From Mnemiopsis leidyi (taxonomy: Eukaryota > Ctenophora > Tentaculata > Lobata > Bolinopsidae), in NCBI GenBank assembly GCA_000226015.1, contig JH153798.1:53851-117850 (forward strand): 64,000 bases of DNA, read 5' to 3'. Shown piece after piece: positions 11,970 through 24,600 of this stretch. The translations under genes and the position numbers were made by a program. Each line of letters opens with the position of its first letter. Position 1 is the stretch's first letter. A model generated the notes under the pieces. It did not search any database, was not told the DNA's origin, and was given only the letters and a program-made list of their open reading frames with translations.

Positions 11970-11975
11970 AATAAA
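11970..11975 (+). terminator. Poly(A) signal AATAAA for topoisomerase II
   Basis: AATAAA lies about 300 nt after the topoisomerase stop codon, the first canonical signal downstream. This would give a short 3' UTR and place the mRNA end near 11990. Confidence 0.55.
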
Positions 11976-12349
11976 GAATAAGCTTTGAAATCCTTTTTAA
12001 ATTCATATTTCTTGAAAATGTATTCATTTTTATATTTATTTGTCCTATATTATAACACATATGTTTTAATGCTTCTTAATAACTATAACCTGCTGGATTT
12101 ATACTCAAAGTGAACTTGCATTCAAAATATCTAGTAAAGTCAAAAATAGAACTATCAAATTTTAATAATTTTGCTGATTTGCTGTTTCTCCGTTTGCAAA
12201 AACATACTAATTCAAAAGGACAATTCATCTTCCACATAAAAATGTAGTTAAGTAACTCTTGAGTACATTGATATGCTTAATGCTAATGTTTTCTCTGAAA
12301 AAGTCTACAAATGCAGGATGCTGAAAGCAGGATGGGGAATTACTCGTCT

Positions 12350-13047
12350 CTATTCTCTGCACTCCTGGATCTTTACCATGAAGACAAACCCAACTGTAGG
12401 GCCTGGGGGCAGTTTCAGGTCGTTCATCAGCTCGTCTAGTGGACCGTTACAGATGAAGGCCTTCCCTTCTGCCCTCAACTGAAGAAATTTGAGGTCAGTT
12501 GGGTTTATTATGAAGTTAAATTTTATTAACTTTAAGTGCGAAATTTCAATTTTTGGTGTTGAGTGCTCCTAGTACTGTACTACAAGTGCTATAAAATAAA
12601 ACACAAATTAAAGTTATATGGCATAGGACCCGATACTCACGTATTGATCACTGAACTTTCCCTATTACATATTACCATATTTAAAAAAATACTTGCACTG
12701 CCTATCATGATATTAATAGTAATAGTGTAGTACTTACTGCACCCGCGATTTGTCCTTGAGTTGAAGAAGGGTCCAACAAAACGTCTTTGATATTTTTACC
12801 TTGGCTGGGGAATGAAAAATGTTATTACGCTTACTCATTACTGCACTGTTAGTCAGCAGTGTGTTAATTATTTCAAAGGTAAAAATTAAAATGCAAGAAG
12901 AATAAATTGTAATCGAATTAAGAATTCTGATGCTGAATTGAAATAATTTATTTGAAAAAATAACTACATCTACAAAAAGTAAACTCACGGTGCTGATGCG
13001 GCCAAGGCGACCATAACAACTACAAGGAGTATTACGAACACTTTCAT
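12350..13047 (-). CDS. Small secreted peptide, 84 residues, three exons
   Basis: Minus-strand exons 12989-13047, 12738-12804 and 12350-12478 (59, 67 and 129 nt) join in phase with GTGAGT and GTAAGT donors and CAG acceptors. Residues 1-18 (MKVFVILLVVVMVALAAS) are a strong signal peptide. The mature part of about 65 residues contains QGKNIKDVLLDPSS, then KAFICNGPLDELMNDLK and PPGPTVGFVFMVKIQECRE. It has only two cysteines, possibly one disulfide. No family is recognised. Length and layout would fit an antimicrobial, venom-like or signalling peptide, but nothing shows which. A TTTTAG acceptor-like sequence lies 2 nt before the ATG, suggesting a 5'-UTR intron or spliced leader. It lies between topoisomerase II and the SLC6-like gene and points the other way from both. 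Confidence 0.72.
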
Positions 13048-15640
13048 ATCTAAAATTAACGTTTAGGTTTAACCTTATCAACTTTAAGTTCAAGTTCGTT
13101 AGAAACCAACTGTTAAGATCTGATTGAGATTCACAACCTGTCCCCTTTTTAAGAGCTCTGGAAAATTGCCATGAGAAACGTCTAAGTAAGTTACAGCAGT
13201 ATATTATAGTATTAGAACAATTACAATTACAAGCGTGACTGGACAATCAACACCTGCTCTATTTGATCAGGGAGTTTTCTTGATTAATTTAACCTCAAGT
13301 TTTATTGTTAAGCTTCTGTGATAATCATAGATCTCTAGAAATTCAATTATTTAAGGTGGGATCACGCGTCATCATCATTGATCCAGAAAGTGTTATTATC
13401 AAGGAGCAACGCTACCTCTATCAAAAATAAACGGTACCGGAGATTCAGCACATGGCGATGAAAGTTGAAATCTCCTCGAAATATAATTCTCTTTAATTCA
13501 TATCTAGACACTGTCCTTGAAATAGACCGACTGTAAACTGGAAAAGTGAGAAAGTCGAATTACCGGAGCACATGGCAACGTCTTGACAACATATGGTTGC
13601 CTTGACAACCTGGTTATGTCAACACGTGACCAGTTTGTAGTTAGAAGTGGTAGTTTTACTTCTGTAATTAAACTGCTGCTTCATAGTTACAATGGGAGTC
13701 GCCCCTTATCACCTCATGGTTCGTTGTGCAATAACCTCTCTCTAGTGGGTGGAGTGAGAAGTTAGTCGTGAATTTTGTCGTATCGATCGGGCAAGCAAGG
13801 GTGGGACGCAATTCTGTAAATTTTGGTGGGTTTAAATTTTCGGGTTTAATAAAGCAACAATCTTGAATCCCTTTCGCTTAATAGAAAAAAATGCAAATTA
13901 ATCAAATTTTACTATTATTCATTGCACCAAAGTTTATAAGTGTCAAGTGAAATGGTAATAGAATGTCATCAAACCTAACCTGGAAATAAAGATAAGTGGG
14001 ATACTCTGTACTGTAAGTGTAGACATGTGATTTTAAAAAATACGAGTAGATTTAATCAGCAGCTCTCGAAAAACTTGTGTTTATCGTCTGTTGCTGAAAA
14101 AGAAGAAGTAACAAGAAACAGCACAACCTTAACTCTGTCCCTGAGGTCAGGTCTTTTCCCTATCACACTGCCGTTATAATCGTTTACACAATCTTACAAA
14201 TTAAGGACGTTTAAATCGGACAAATTAATTAGTTTTTTAGTTTTTAACTCTAATATCCCACTCCTTGGAACATAAACTCGAATATTTCTTACCAAATAAG
14301 TGTCAGTATTTTTAAGGATATTGATTTCTTAACAAATTTGACCCATCCCAGCAAACTGCTGGGTCTCATGAGATCGTTCTGTAGAACAAGTTGTAGAAAA
14401 GGAGAGCTGCGATTTCTTCCGATCTTATGTTTAGTTACGTCGTTGCGAAAACAGCCTCAAAAAATGTAGCTCCACCATTTACCAATGTAGCACTGCATCT
14501 GATAAAAGAAAGAACATAATTGTAACTTGTTAGTGTTACCAATGAATTATAACAGTATGATAAGTGCTTTGTATGGACATTATATATGTTATAGTGTCCA
14601 TATCAACTCCTGTGTCTAGTTAGACCCAAGAGATGGAAACCAGGCGGGAATTTCCTCACTGGTCGGTGAACTGTGAATATATAGACCGGATTTCGTGGAT
14701 TGCGAATGTTACCTGATCAAAAGATAAAGTTCCGTAAATTTCAGTGGGGGGCCTAGCTCCGGGGGTATAGCTCTACCTATACTCCTCTAAATAAGACTGC
14801 TATGCAGCTATACAATGTTTAAAGCCTCCAAAATTCTGTACACTATGTTTATTGTTTGGCTTAAGCGCTCAAGTGAACCCTCTTACAGATAATTTGTTGA
14901 TTCAAGGTACTGAAATATACATCATTTCAGATATACAGCTCCTACACTTTCTCCTCTCTATTAACCAGAAATTCCCGGGCGAAGATCTTCTACAATCTAC
15001 CTGTATAGCTGTATGTCTTGTTTCAAGACATCGCGGACACGTACACTTAGTGTTTGTGGAAACTGTTGAGGTAGGCTTACATCTGACATACAGTACACTT
15101 GTGTTTACGTTTCTGCTGCAGCTATCTTGTCTTTCTCATGCTTTTCCTCAATGTATCACTTGGTTACACGAGAATTCGGCGTTTTTAGTTGACATAGAGT
15201 CTCGGGAATCGGGATCACCTAACTGACTCATTTTGTGATTTATATTTAACTTGCATAATAATTCCTGTCTCAAATAAATTGTCGAACTATAGTAATGCCA
15301 ATGGATCGTAATTTGCATTATCTCTGGGTAATTTTGCTTCACATCTTTTATGACTGAACATTTGACCTTCAGGACTGGAATGGAAATAAAATTGTATTGT
15401 TTTGGAACGTGAGGAATGCTCTAAAAATCAAAGACCGAAAATTCAATACATCCAATATTCGCTCAAAGAAGGAAAGTTTTATCAACTGTAAATATTCACA
15501 AAACAACGGCTGCTGACTCAAGACTATTCTTCGACTATTCATCGACACTTATCAATTTATCTCCAAATTCTTTCACGTTTACTGAAGTGATCCCAGTAAA
15601 AAATCAGGTGATCCCCGTGTAAAAGACACGTGACCGCACG
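13048..15640. other. Intergenic, no gene seen
   Basis: AT-rich sequence between the small secreted-peptide gene and the SLC6-like gene. It should contain the promoters of both divergent genes, but no TATA box or other clear element stands out. ORFs at 14852-15226 (+) and 15148-15342 (-) show no motif and no splice-supported context. Confidence 0.5.
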
Positions 15641-18600
15641 ATGTGGCTATGGGGCACAACAATAGACCGGGAGGTCAGTGCAGCCTCACAAGGCTCCATG
15701 TACGCCAAATTTGAAGAGAGTGAGAAAAAGAAAGCTGCAAAACCTAAACCAAGCCCCTGGGTTACTATCGGAAATGTGGCTGCTGAGGTGCCCATGAGTT
15801 CTGCTGGTGAGTTCTTTCTCTCTTTGTCCTATAAAGTGTCCTATAAAGTCGATAGTCGAGACAACTTCCTCTTTCGTGGACATCAGAATTTTTGGTGAGG
15901 AGTCGGATATATTTTCTATCAAGTGACACTGACAGGGTTGCTTGATATTGATGGGTCGTATGATGGTAAAAATTTCCGAATATTCTGAAGTCCATTTCCG
16001 AAAATTCTGAAGTCCATTATTATAGAGTATATTATAAAGGGTTTGCCATATCAAAATTATTTGTCCTATTTATTTTCTCGGATATTAAAGAAAATCTTCT
16101 TTACAACACCTTCAAAGTAGTAAGATGTGAGAATCATGTGTGCCCATGTTTTATATGAGGGGCCATTTGTTGCACGACCGTTCAACTTTAGGTTTCGTTC
16201 CATATGAGATAAGGCCGATAATATCAGTTTAAAATTGGAGGCATGCTGTCACCAGATCTTTAACAATATAAGAATAATTCTGTGTGCAGCAAAATATAGG
16301 GCTAGTGTCTCGCATAAATTCCATTTCAATATCAAATTCTTGCTGTTGATATATTGATTTTTAATGACATCGACATGCTCTAATCGTAGAACAATGAAAT
16401 TAAGAAAAGCCGATAAACACTAATTAAACTTTAAGACACTGACCAAGTCAAAAAGAAATGATCGCCCCTGAATTGAAGGTTTAAAGTTTCAATTTGGTGC
16501 GAATTCCTACCGGATTATTCTTATACGCCCCTCCCTCTAGGATTACCCGTTACCGGAGCCGCAGCTAATGCTGAAGGTATACCAGGGTTTGACTTTGATG
16601 TCATGACGCAGAAACCGTTTAGGAGAAACGATGTTGTGGACACGGAGAAAGAAAACAAGATATCCGAGGTTTGGATTAAGTAGTCATGGATAAAAAATTC
16701 GGAAGTTGGGAAATAGGAGAAATAAGCATATCGATTGTTCACCCGAATAGAAAGCATTATATTATTATTTCCGTAAGAAACTTCCACCAATCCACCATTA
16801 AAGGGGACATACCTCTTTAGGGACGGCCAATGTGGACAAACAGACTGGAGTTCATCCTGGCCTCAATGGCAGCTATCTGGGGTATCGGCAACATGGGCAG
16901 CTTCATCTACGCTATGCAGGAGTTCGGGGGAGGTTAGAAGTTTTGTTTAGTTCGATTGATAAGAGTGTGTAGAGATTTTTTGTCATCCTATAAACGTAAG
17001 AGTTTTTAACATATGAATGTAAAAAAATCGTTGACTTAGAGATATTATCCCCCTCTCTTCTTCTTTCTAATCTCAAGTTAGTTATTTATGACTCTTGTGA
17101 CACATCCTCTACTCCCAGGCGCTTTCCTGGTTCCCTACTTTATCTTCTACATGTTGTTCTCTCTACCAACCCTCATTATGGAGATGTTGATAGGGCAGAT
17201 ATTCAGGAGAGGTGTAATTGTAACCATGGAGCGGATACACAAGTACTTCTCCGGAGTAGGAAAATGTTCGTAATTTTTCCCTTCTTTTTCATGTTTCGCA
17301 AAGTTAAACTTAAATGGTCAGAAATGACCTATCGCGGATACATATTAATTATCCCTTGATGAATTTATCACACAAACGAAGATGTTTTGCCAACTCCTCG
17401 ATCTAACATCATATCATCACACTATATAGCGATCCTGTTTGTCACGATCCTCTACAACATCTACTTCAACACTACCACCGCCTGGACGCTCTACTACGCA
17501 TTTAAAGGACTCTGGACCGCTATCGACGTTAACGGCTCCTACCCGGGGGCGGGGACCTGTAAGGGGAAGGGCTGGACCGGCACAGAACTGTCTTGTTGTG
17601 AGGTTTTTACTTAAGAGATATTGCTAGCAGTCTAGAAATTGTGCTTAAACTGGCTTGGGCATCTTCAAGAGATTTATTAATTTGTTTTATTATCTGGATT
17701 ATTGAATTTACGGTTTAAATACTTAAAGATTTAAGAATATCGGTTGAACGATTTTAATATTGAGAATGCTGTTAGGGGTTCGAAAATTCTCAAAACTTCT
17801 TCCAGAAATCCCACACTTTGTTCCACTGGTACTACGAGTTCCTGCACATCTCTAAAGGACCGTTAGATCTCGGGGACTTCAAATGGTACACGACATACGA
17901 TAAGTTCTGGCCATTTGTGGTTATCGTCTTGGCATGGGTTCTTATTGGAGCTTTCATGTGTAGCGGTCTCTGGGTCAAAGGAAAGGTAAATATAATACGC
18001 TAGTATACTAAATGTCACAGGTCCCTAGATAATCTGAGACCAGGTACTCGAAATGCAAGCACTGCTTCGATGACTACTTTAATGAAGTGAAATCAGAGAT
18101 TTTTTACAGTTTTGCCAGCTTAATAACCTATTGTAGCTAAAGCCTCAAAAATCCCAAAACCCTAACTCACATTCCCACTTCCAGTTCCCATACATCTCGC
18201 TTGTAATACCGCTTGTAGTTTTCTTGGCTCTGTTCGCCAAGTCTCTTGCTACCTGGAATCTTGATGCGGAGAATGTGGACGAACCGGTTGCTAAGTTGCT
18301 GGAGATATTTCAGCCAGATGTAAGTGACAAGTTGCTAAGTTGAGATTGATTCTCAAATTATATTATCCATCTTCATAGCTTCCTAGAAAATGTGAAGGGT
18401 ATCGTAAAATAATTACACGTCGAAACGACCAGTCATTGTATCAACAATGCTCATCACCCCTTGAATCATGTACTGTTACAAACCTATAACATACTAACGA
18501 TGAAACCCCCGGACCCCTCTCACAAACATCTGGTGTGACTGAAGCTCTCTCTCCGCAGTTTACCCGACTACTGGAGGCAGGGACGTGGATGAACGCCGCT

Positions 18601-21600
18601 ACACAAGCCTTCAGAGTGTCCCTCTGTGGACTGGGCGTGTTCAGTACTTACTCCGGGTACGCTAACCCACAGTACAATCTCGTCAAGGACGGCATCCTCA
18701 TCTCTGTCTGGGGTTTGTTTTCGTTTGTAGGCGTTTTTGTATCGGGGGTTAGAAAGAAGATTGAAAAAAGTGACATCGTTTTGGTAGTGTCTCAGTGTTG
18801 AAAAATAATAAGTGTTTCGAATAACTGCTGAAAGTGAAGCGAATCTTTTAGCATTATAGTAGAATAATGCAAACGTTTCCACATGCTGAACATCGGAAAA
18901 CTGCACATGATTCTTAATCTTATAACAGCTTTACGACTGGACCTTTATGAACTTCCATTGCAAAAATATCGTGTTTGCTCTAAAATATTGGCAACGTTCC
19001 TCCAAAAAATGTTTTGACTTTCTAACAAAACAGCTTTGGAATAAACAAGCCTTTAAGTTTAATATTGAGAATAACATTAAAATCACGTTAAATCCGTTAA
19101 AAGGTTGATAAATCTGCAGGAATGCTGGCCCCCTTAGTAACGACTCTGCTTCTTCTACCAGTGGCTAGTTACTACACAGTTACTAGTGACTTGTCTTCAC
19201 TCCAGAAGGTGCAGATTACAGTTAATCTGCTTACTTTGTAATCTAGATATTAATCAAATCTGTAATCTATCCATATTACATGTTTCCTTTTATTCCAAAT
19301 CTCAAAATTATAAATTACTTTCAAGGAGAGAGAATGAGACATATGCACCGTACATGGTTAGTCATACAGTATTCAATCAACATTTGGACGTCACAAACCT
19401 AATTCATTTCTCTCAGTTGCCGACGGACTTCAGTTTGGTGTTCGTCATTATTCCAACTGTAATTCAAAGTCTTGAGGAGAAGATTACCGGACAGATATTC
19501 GGAAATGTAAGTTATTGTAGATAAATTGTCTACGCTGCAGTGCAATACTTCTCATAGTTTTCAGATAGCAGTTACTATAGATTTTGTGACACTCAAACAC
19601 CCCAGATAGCCGTAGCTATATATTTTGTGACATTCCAACCCCCAGATAGCAGTTGCTATATATTTTGTGACACTCCTGACCCTGACCATGGTCACGGCTC
19701 TGGCTATTGGAGAAGTTGTACTCACAACACTCATGGACATTGAGTTTCCCAACAAGTTTTTCCCTTACAAGATACCTTATAAACGTATAACTCTGTCAGG
19801 TATAAGTGAACTTATTTAAAGTTCCAAAATTGATTTTTAGTTCACTTTATATTTTCTTGACATCTTCAGATTCTGGATAAATTTCTAAAATCAAGAACCT
19901 TGTAAAAACGTCATTACATTGCATTCTTGACAATGGCGACGTCCCCGCTACCACAGCAGCTCATCATGTCTCTTTAACAGTTGCATATGCTGTGATATCC
20001 TGTATTATCGGACTTCTGTTCGGATTACAAAACGGGGCATATTTATTTGAGGTTCTGGATCAAGTTATCTATCCAATACCCTCAATGTTTATCGCCTGTG
20101 CAGAGGTCTTCGCCATAACTTGGATTTACAGCATTTACAGGTAATTTCTTATAATTGTTAAGTAAGGAGTCGCCATATAATACTTTAACATTCTATAAAA
20201 AAAAGAGGAGATCAACCTACATTATCAGGAAGAACGCAGTATTTATACAACCAATTTGAAAGAGAAATTGATAAAATAGTTATCTATATTTATGTTAAGA
20301 ACTTACTTTAACACGCTAGATTCAATGACGATGTTTGGCTGAAGTGTGGTTACCAGATCCCCATTCTCTGGCAGCAGTATTTCTCTTGGGTCCTCCCTCC
20401 CGGTCTCTTCGCTACTTTCATCTCCGAAGTGTACCTTCAGGTAAGTCGGCAACTATATTAGTAACTATGTTGGTAACTATGTTAGTAACTATAGCTATGT
20501 TGGTAACTATATTTGTAACTATATGAGTAACTATGTTGGTAACTATGATGGTAAATATACTTTTCGAACTCTAGAGAAAAGTTGATCACGCGCTTCTAAT
20601 ATTGACATGTAATCATCTGATTCCTTTCAGTTCAACAAGAGTATAGTGTATCCCAACATTACGAGCAATACTACTGTTTATTCAGTTAACGATGCAGGCG
20701 TTAATGTGACTACAAGTCTGGTAGGTCAATTTTCTTATTAAATACTGAGCTTTTCAGAATTTGCAAAAATTTAATAACGAATACAACAGCGAAGGTCTGG
20801 CTTTTCAGCTCTGACTTTTAATGATAAGTTGGGGATTTTAAGTTTGATATTTTATTTAACTGATTATACTCCTGAGTAGACCGAAGAATTTGTGAACTAC
20901 GGTTATCCGGCCCTCGTGGACTGCAATGTATCTCCAGTAAGTTACAGTCAAGTTTTGATTATCTAGACACAGTAACGTGGTAGTAACAGTAAGGCTTATA
21001 GTTGCAGTTTCAGTTATCTGTAACGTTATAGTTGCAGTGACAATAAAAATCAACTTACCAGCTATTGTAACAATGTAAGAGTTGCATACAACAATTGACC
21101 AACTGTTTTTAATCACAATTTTTTAGTTTTACTCACAGCGACTTACTATCTTAAATTTCACTCACCCAGGATTTCAGACAAAGAAAAATTGGCCCGGTTT
21201 TATCTTGTTTATTCAGTGGGCCCTCATCATTTTCTGTGCCTTGTGGCCTATCTGGTCCAGTCTGTCGTACAATGCACAGACCAGGGAAAATTGGAGACAA
21301 TACAAACACAAGTAAATATTTCTTAGGCATCCCTTATACAAACTCAAGTTGATTTTTTTGTGCAATTCTAATAAAAACGCAAGTAAATATGTGAAGTTGT
21401 AACTCACTGTTTGAATATTTGGTTGTACGGAGGGGAAATGATAGGCGCTATAGCATGCCTTCAAAGCAATAGACTTAAGCATCACACATAGCATCGGGCC
21501 ATCGGAGGATTTGCTTTATTTAGTATTAATGATAAGGCATTTCGCTGTCTTGAAACCCTCTTACAGAATTTCACCCTCACAAATTTCAGACGAAAGTATC

Positions 21601-24600
21601 CTCTGGGTATTATCTATCCGGTTGATAATCGTGGAGAATGGGCTTTCCCTCAAGCCTACGTCATAGCCCAGTCCGGGGCAGCTATTGGTGTTGGGATCAT
21701 CACAAGATTTGCTTACAAATACTATTCCTTCGGGAAATGTAAGATTTGCTGTTCTTATTCTTAGCAAATTCTTGGCAATTCCAGGCTGAAACGATTCAAA
21801 AGGAATTTAAAGAATTTTCCCACCCCAAGCCAGACTCCCATCACTTTTCCATTCCCAGATGTGTTTGTGGTGCAGTGTTTCGTGGTGCATTTGCTGATTT
21901 CTCTTCCCGCATTTATTCTAGAGATCGATCTGGGGCAGGTTTTCAGGTCAGGTCCTATCTCTGTTTGGAAGAAAGTACATCCTTCTTTTGCCGGGGTTGG
22001 TTGGTGTAAGTAGTATCTTCATATCTTCACATTAATTATATTCAATGTCTGTTCCATATTAATCGACGGCGATGTATACGCTCATTGATTCTTCTTTATC
22101 AAATATAATTTGCCGAACATAACACTTTGAATTAATTGTAAGAAATGAATTATTTCATTGATTCAATTAATTAATTAGAATAATTCAATACCATCGAACC
22201 ATTCCGCACACAATTAAAATCTCGAAATCACTTTATTATTATTTATTACTTATATTTTACTTTCTGCAGGCTGCCTCTTTATTAATCTGTTCCAAGCCGT
22301 AAACTACATGTACCCTACGATACAAATCATAGATTACATCCTACAAATGATGAACAAAATGTTTATCGGCAAATATTCAGGATTAAGTAAGTGTTTAATT
22401 GTTTTAAGTGTATGTAATGACTAATGACGAATAATATTTAATAATCGGATCATTGGTTCTTGGGTGAAGTGTGTCACTCTATTTAAAGTGAGCGAGCTTG
22501 AAAATAGAACCAAGGATTTGTGTATGATAAATCAATATTTATAAAAAAATGCACACAGAATTTTGTTGACTGCCATATTGACCCTTCCCAAACTAAAGAT
22601 GCATGTTATGGTAACGATTATCCATATAAATCAAATAATGTAAACTAACTTTAAAGCTTAAACCTTATTTCTTCAGACTATCTAATAAATCAAGCTGTGG
22701 AAAACGCGAACGGTACTGCTGGAACCCCTGCTGAAAGTTTTATAGCTTACGAGTCGCAAAACAAGTACGTAGTCAGAAGGGGGACGGGGGGGGGNNNNNN
22801 NNNNNNNNCTATCTCACCCTTAACCCCCACCTCCTCCTCACCCCCCCCCACTATCTCACCCTTAACCCCCACCTCCTCCTCACCCCACTATCTCACCCTT
22901 AACCCCCACCTCCTCCTCACCCCACTATCTCACCCTTAACCCCCACCTCCTCCTCACCCCCCCCCCCCCACTATCTCACCCTTAACCCCCACCTCCACCT
23001 CAGTTTTCCGTGGAACAACTGTCTCTACCAGATTTGTGACATGGCCCAGTTCAACCTGACCTGTGGAGACGGAAACAAAGTCAGGGACAGTGTAACTGGT
23101 GATAACTTAACTCTAACCCAAGTATGGAGCAGAGTACCTGAAATGTGCAAGTACGCACCTCCAATATTCCAGTTCCAGGCCGTGAAACTTAACTACACGG
23201 GTATGTCGATCTGTATTCGATTAGTCATTCAAACTGGTTAATTTAGTAAATCACACATTGTAATTATCAAGCGCTAAATCATGTTTAACTTTATAACTAA
23301 TTTACCGGTTCTATCGTAGGAGATAACCTGGAATCTTCTCTCAGGTTCAATCGAGGAGACCGAGCTCTGGACGTCGTTCAGCACGAAGTTCGACAGCGCT
23401 ACAGAAGTTTTCCAGGTGATCAAGAGACTCTTCATTGACGACGCGGACAAGCAGAACAGATATCTTTGTTTGGGAACTTTTGGGTTTATTGGTAAGTAAA
23501 TGAAATAAAGATTACTTAATGGTGTAATGTGAACGAGATAATTAACTTCATGGGGAATCCTTCAAATATAGAGGATGTCCTTTCGGCCACCCTATGCTAT
23601 GGAAATGGTAGATACAGCGTGCATTTTAAAAACCAAATATTGCAAACTTATATGCGTTCCTTGCGCTTGAAATTGAATAGTATATCCCAAATCCCAATAA
23701 TATAACCCGATAGTATATCCCGATAGTATATCCCTATAGTACATCTTAATAGTATATTCAGATCAAAATTTCTTACACTAATCTTATAAAGCTATTCATC
23801 TTAAGTTTAAACTTACTCCTCCAGTGTAAATTTGATTACTTTCAGCGTTAATTACCGCGATAAAGCCGTCTCTACGACACATCCTGTTCGGGATCCAATA
23901 CATCCTCCCTCTGATCGGAATTATCGTGGGCAGTGTTTATGTCGGTAAGTCCTTCTTGTATTTAAGGGAAGCTATGTCCTGTATTTGGAGATGTAGAAGA
24001 AACATAAAATTTGGCACATTATTGAACAAGTTTGTTCAGAAGATGATTAAATATGAGCTTTAAAACCACTGGCTTGCCCTCTCTAGCGCCTGTTCTTTTC
24101 CTACGATCGTGGACATTATGTAATGATATATAACACAGCCTTACCTAACCTTGAAGTGACGTTAGGCGACTCACGGGTCAAAATTTTTGCTGTTTCTTAA
24201 CGAAAGTAACGACCTACCCCAGACTTTTGACCGCCTTTCGGGCACGCCCAGCGTGAACTGGCATGAGTTCCTGCAAAAATCGTAGCTTTGGAAATGGAGT
24301 TTAAAGGTTTCGATTGTGATTTTATTGACCAGGAAGCAGTCCTGCAGTAGTGTGAATGAAAATGAGAGAACTCGTACGAGTTTTCAAACCCTGTAAGTGT
24401 GGAGACACATTCGACAGGAACAAGAACAATGACTTAATGTGTGTGTTAGATAATTTTAGATTATGGAGATCACGTGTAGTGAAATATTGGAGTTTAAACA
24501 CGTGAAATTTTAATTATCAAACTTAACATTTCTCCAATTCCTCCCACCAAAAAGCCCACTGATTGATCCTGTCGAGTTAAGAATGAGATTATTTTATGGC

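Larger units (their letters stand above)
15641..21311 (+). other. First SLC6-like core (exons 1-16)
   Basis: Residues about 99-685 hold twelve helices in SLC6 order. TM1 is FILASMAAIWGIGNMGSF (residues 109-126) followed by EFGGGAFLVPY leading into TM2 (PTLIMEMLIGQ). TM3 holds NTTTAWTLYYAF. A Cys-bearing loop follows (TCKGKGW, LSCCE). TM6 carries AATQAFRVSLCGLG with YSGYANPQYN. TM9-10 has LQNGAYLFEVLDQV and CAEVFAITWIYSIYRFNDD, both close to family consensus. TM12 is in exon 16. The arginine of the usual WRFPY after GN is Ser125, and the monoamine Asp position of TM1 is Gly119, as in amino-acid transporters. Retaining the intron after exon 16 would give a stop 2 nt into it, so a single-core product is possible. 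Confidence 0.85.

Noticed and set aside
14852-15342. ORFs of 124 (+) and 64 (-) codons
   Set aside because: The + frame opens with TTG, neither has a motif, and no splice partners exist around them.
19606-19799. Using copy 1 or 2 of the triplicated boundary as the start of SLC6-like exon 11
   Set aside because: Only the third copy (19646) keeps the frame with the preceding exon and matches the following helix.
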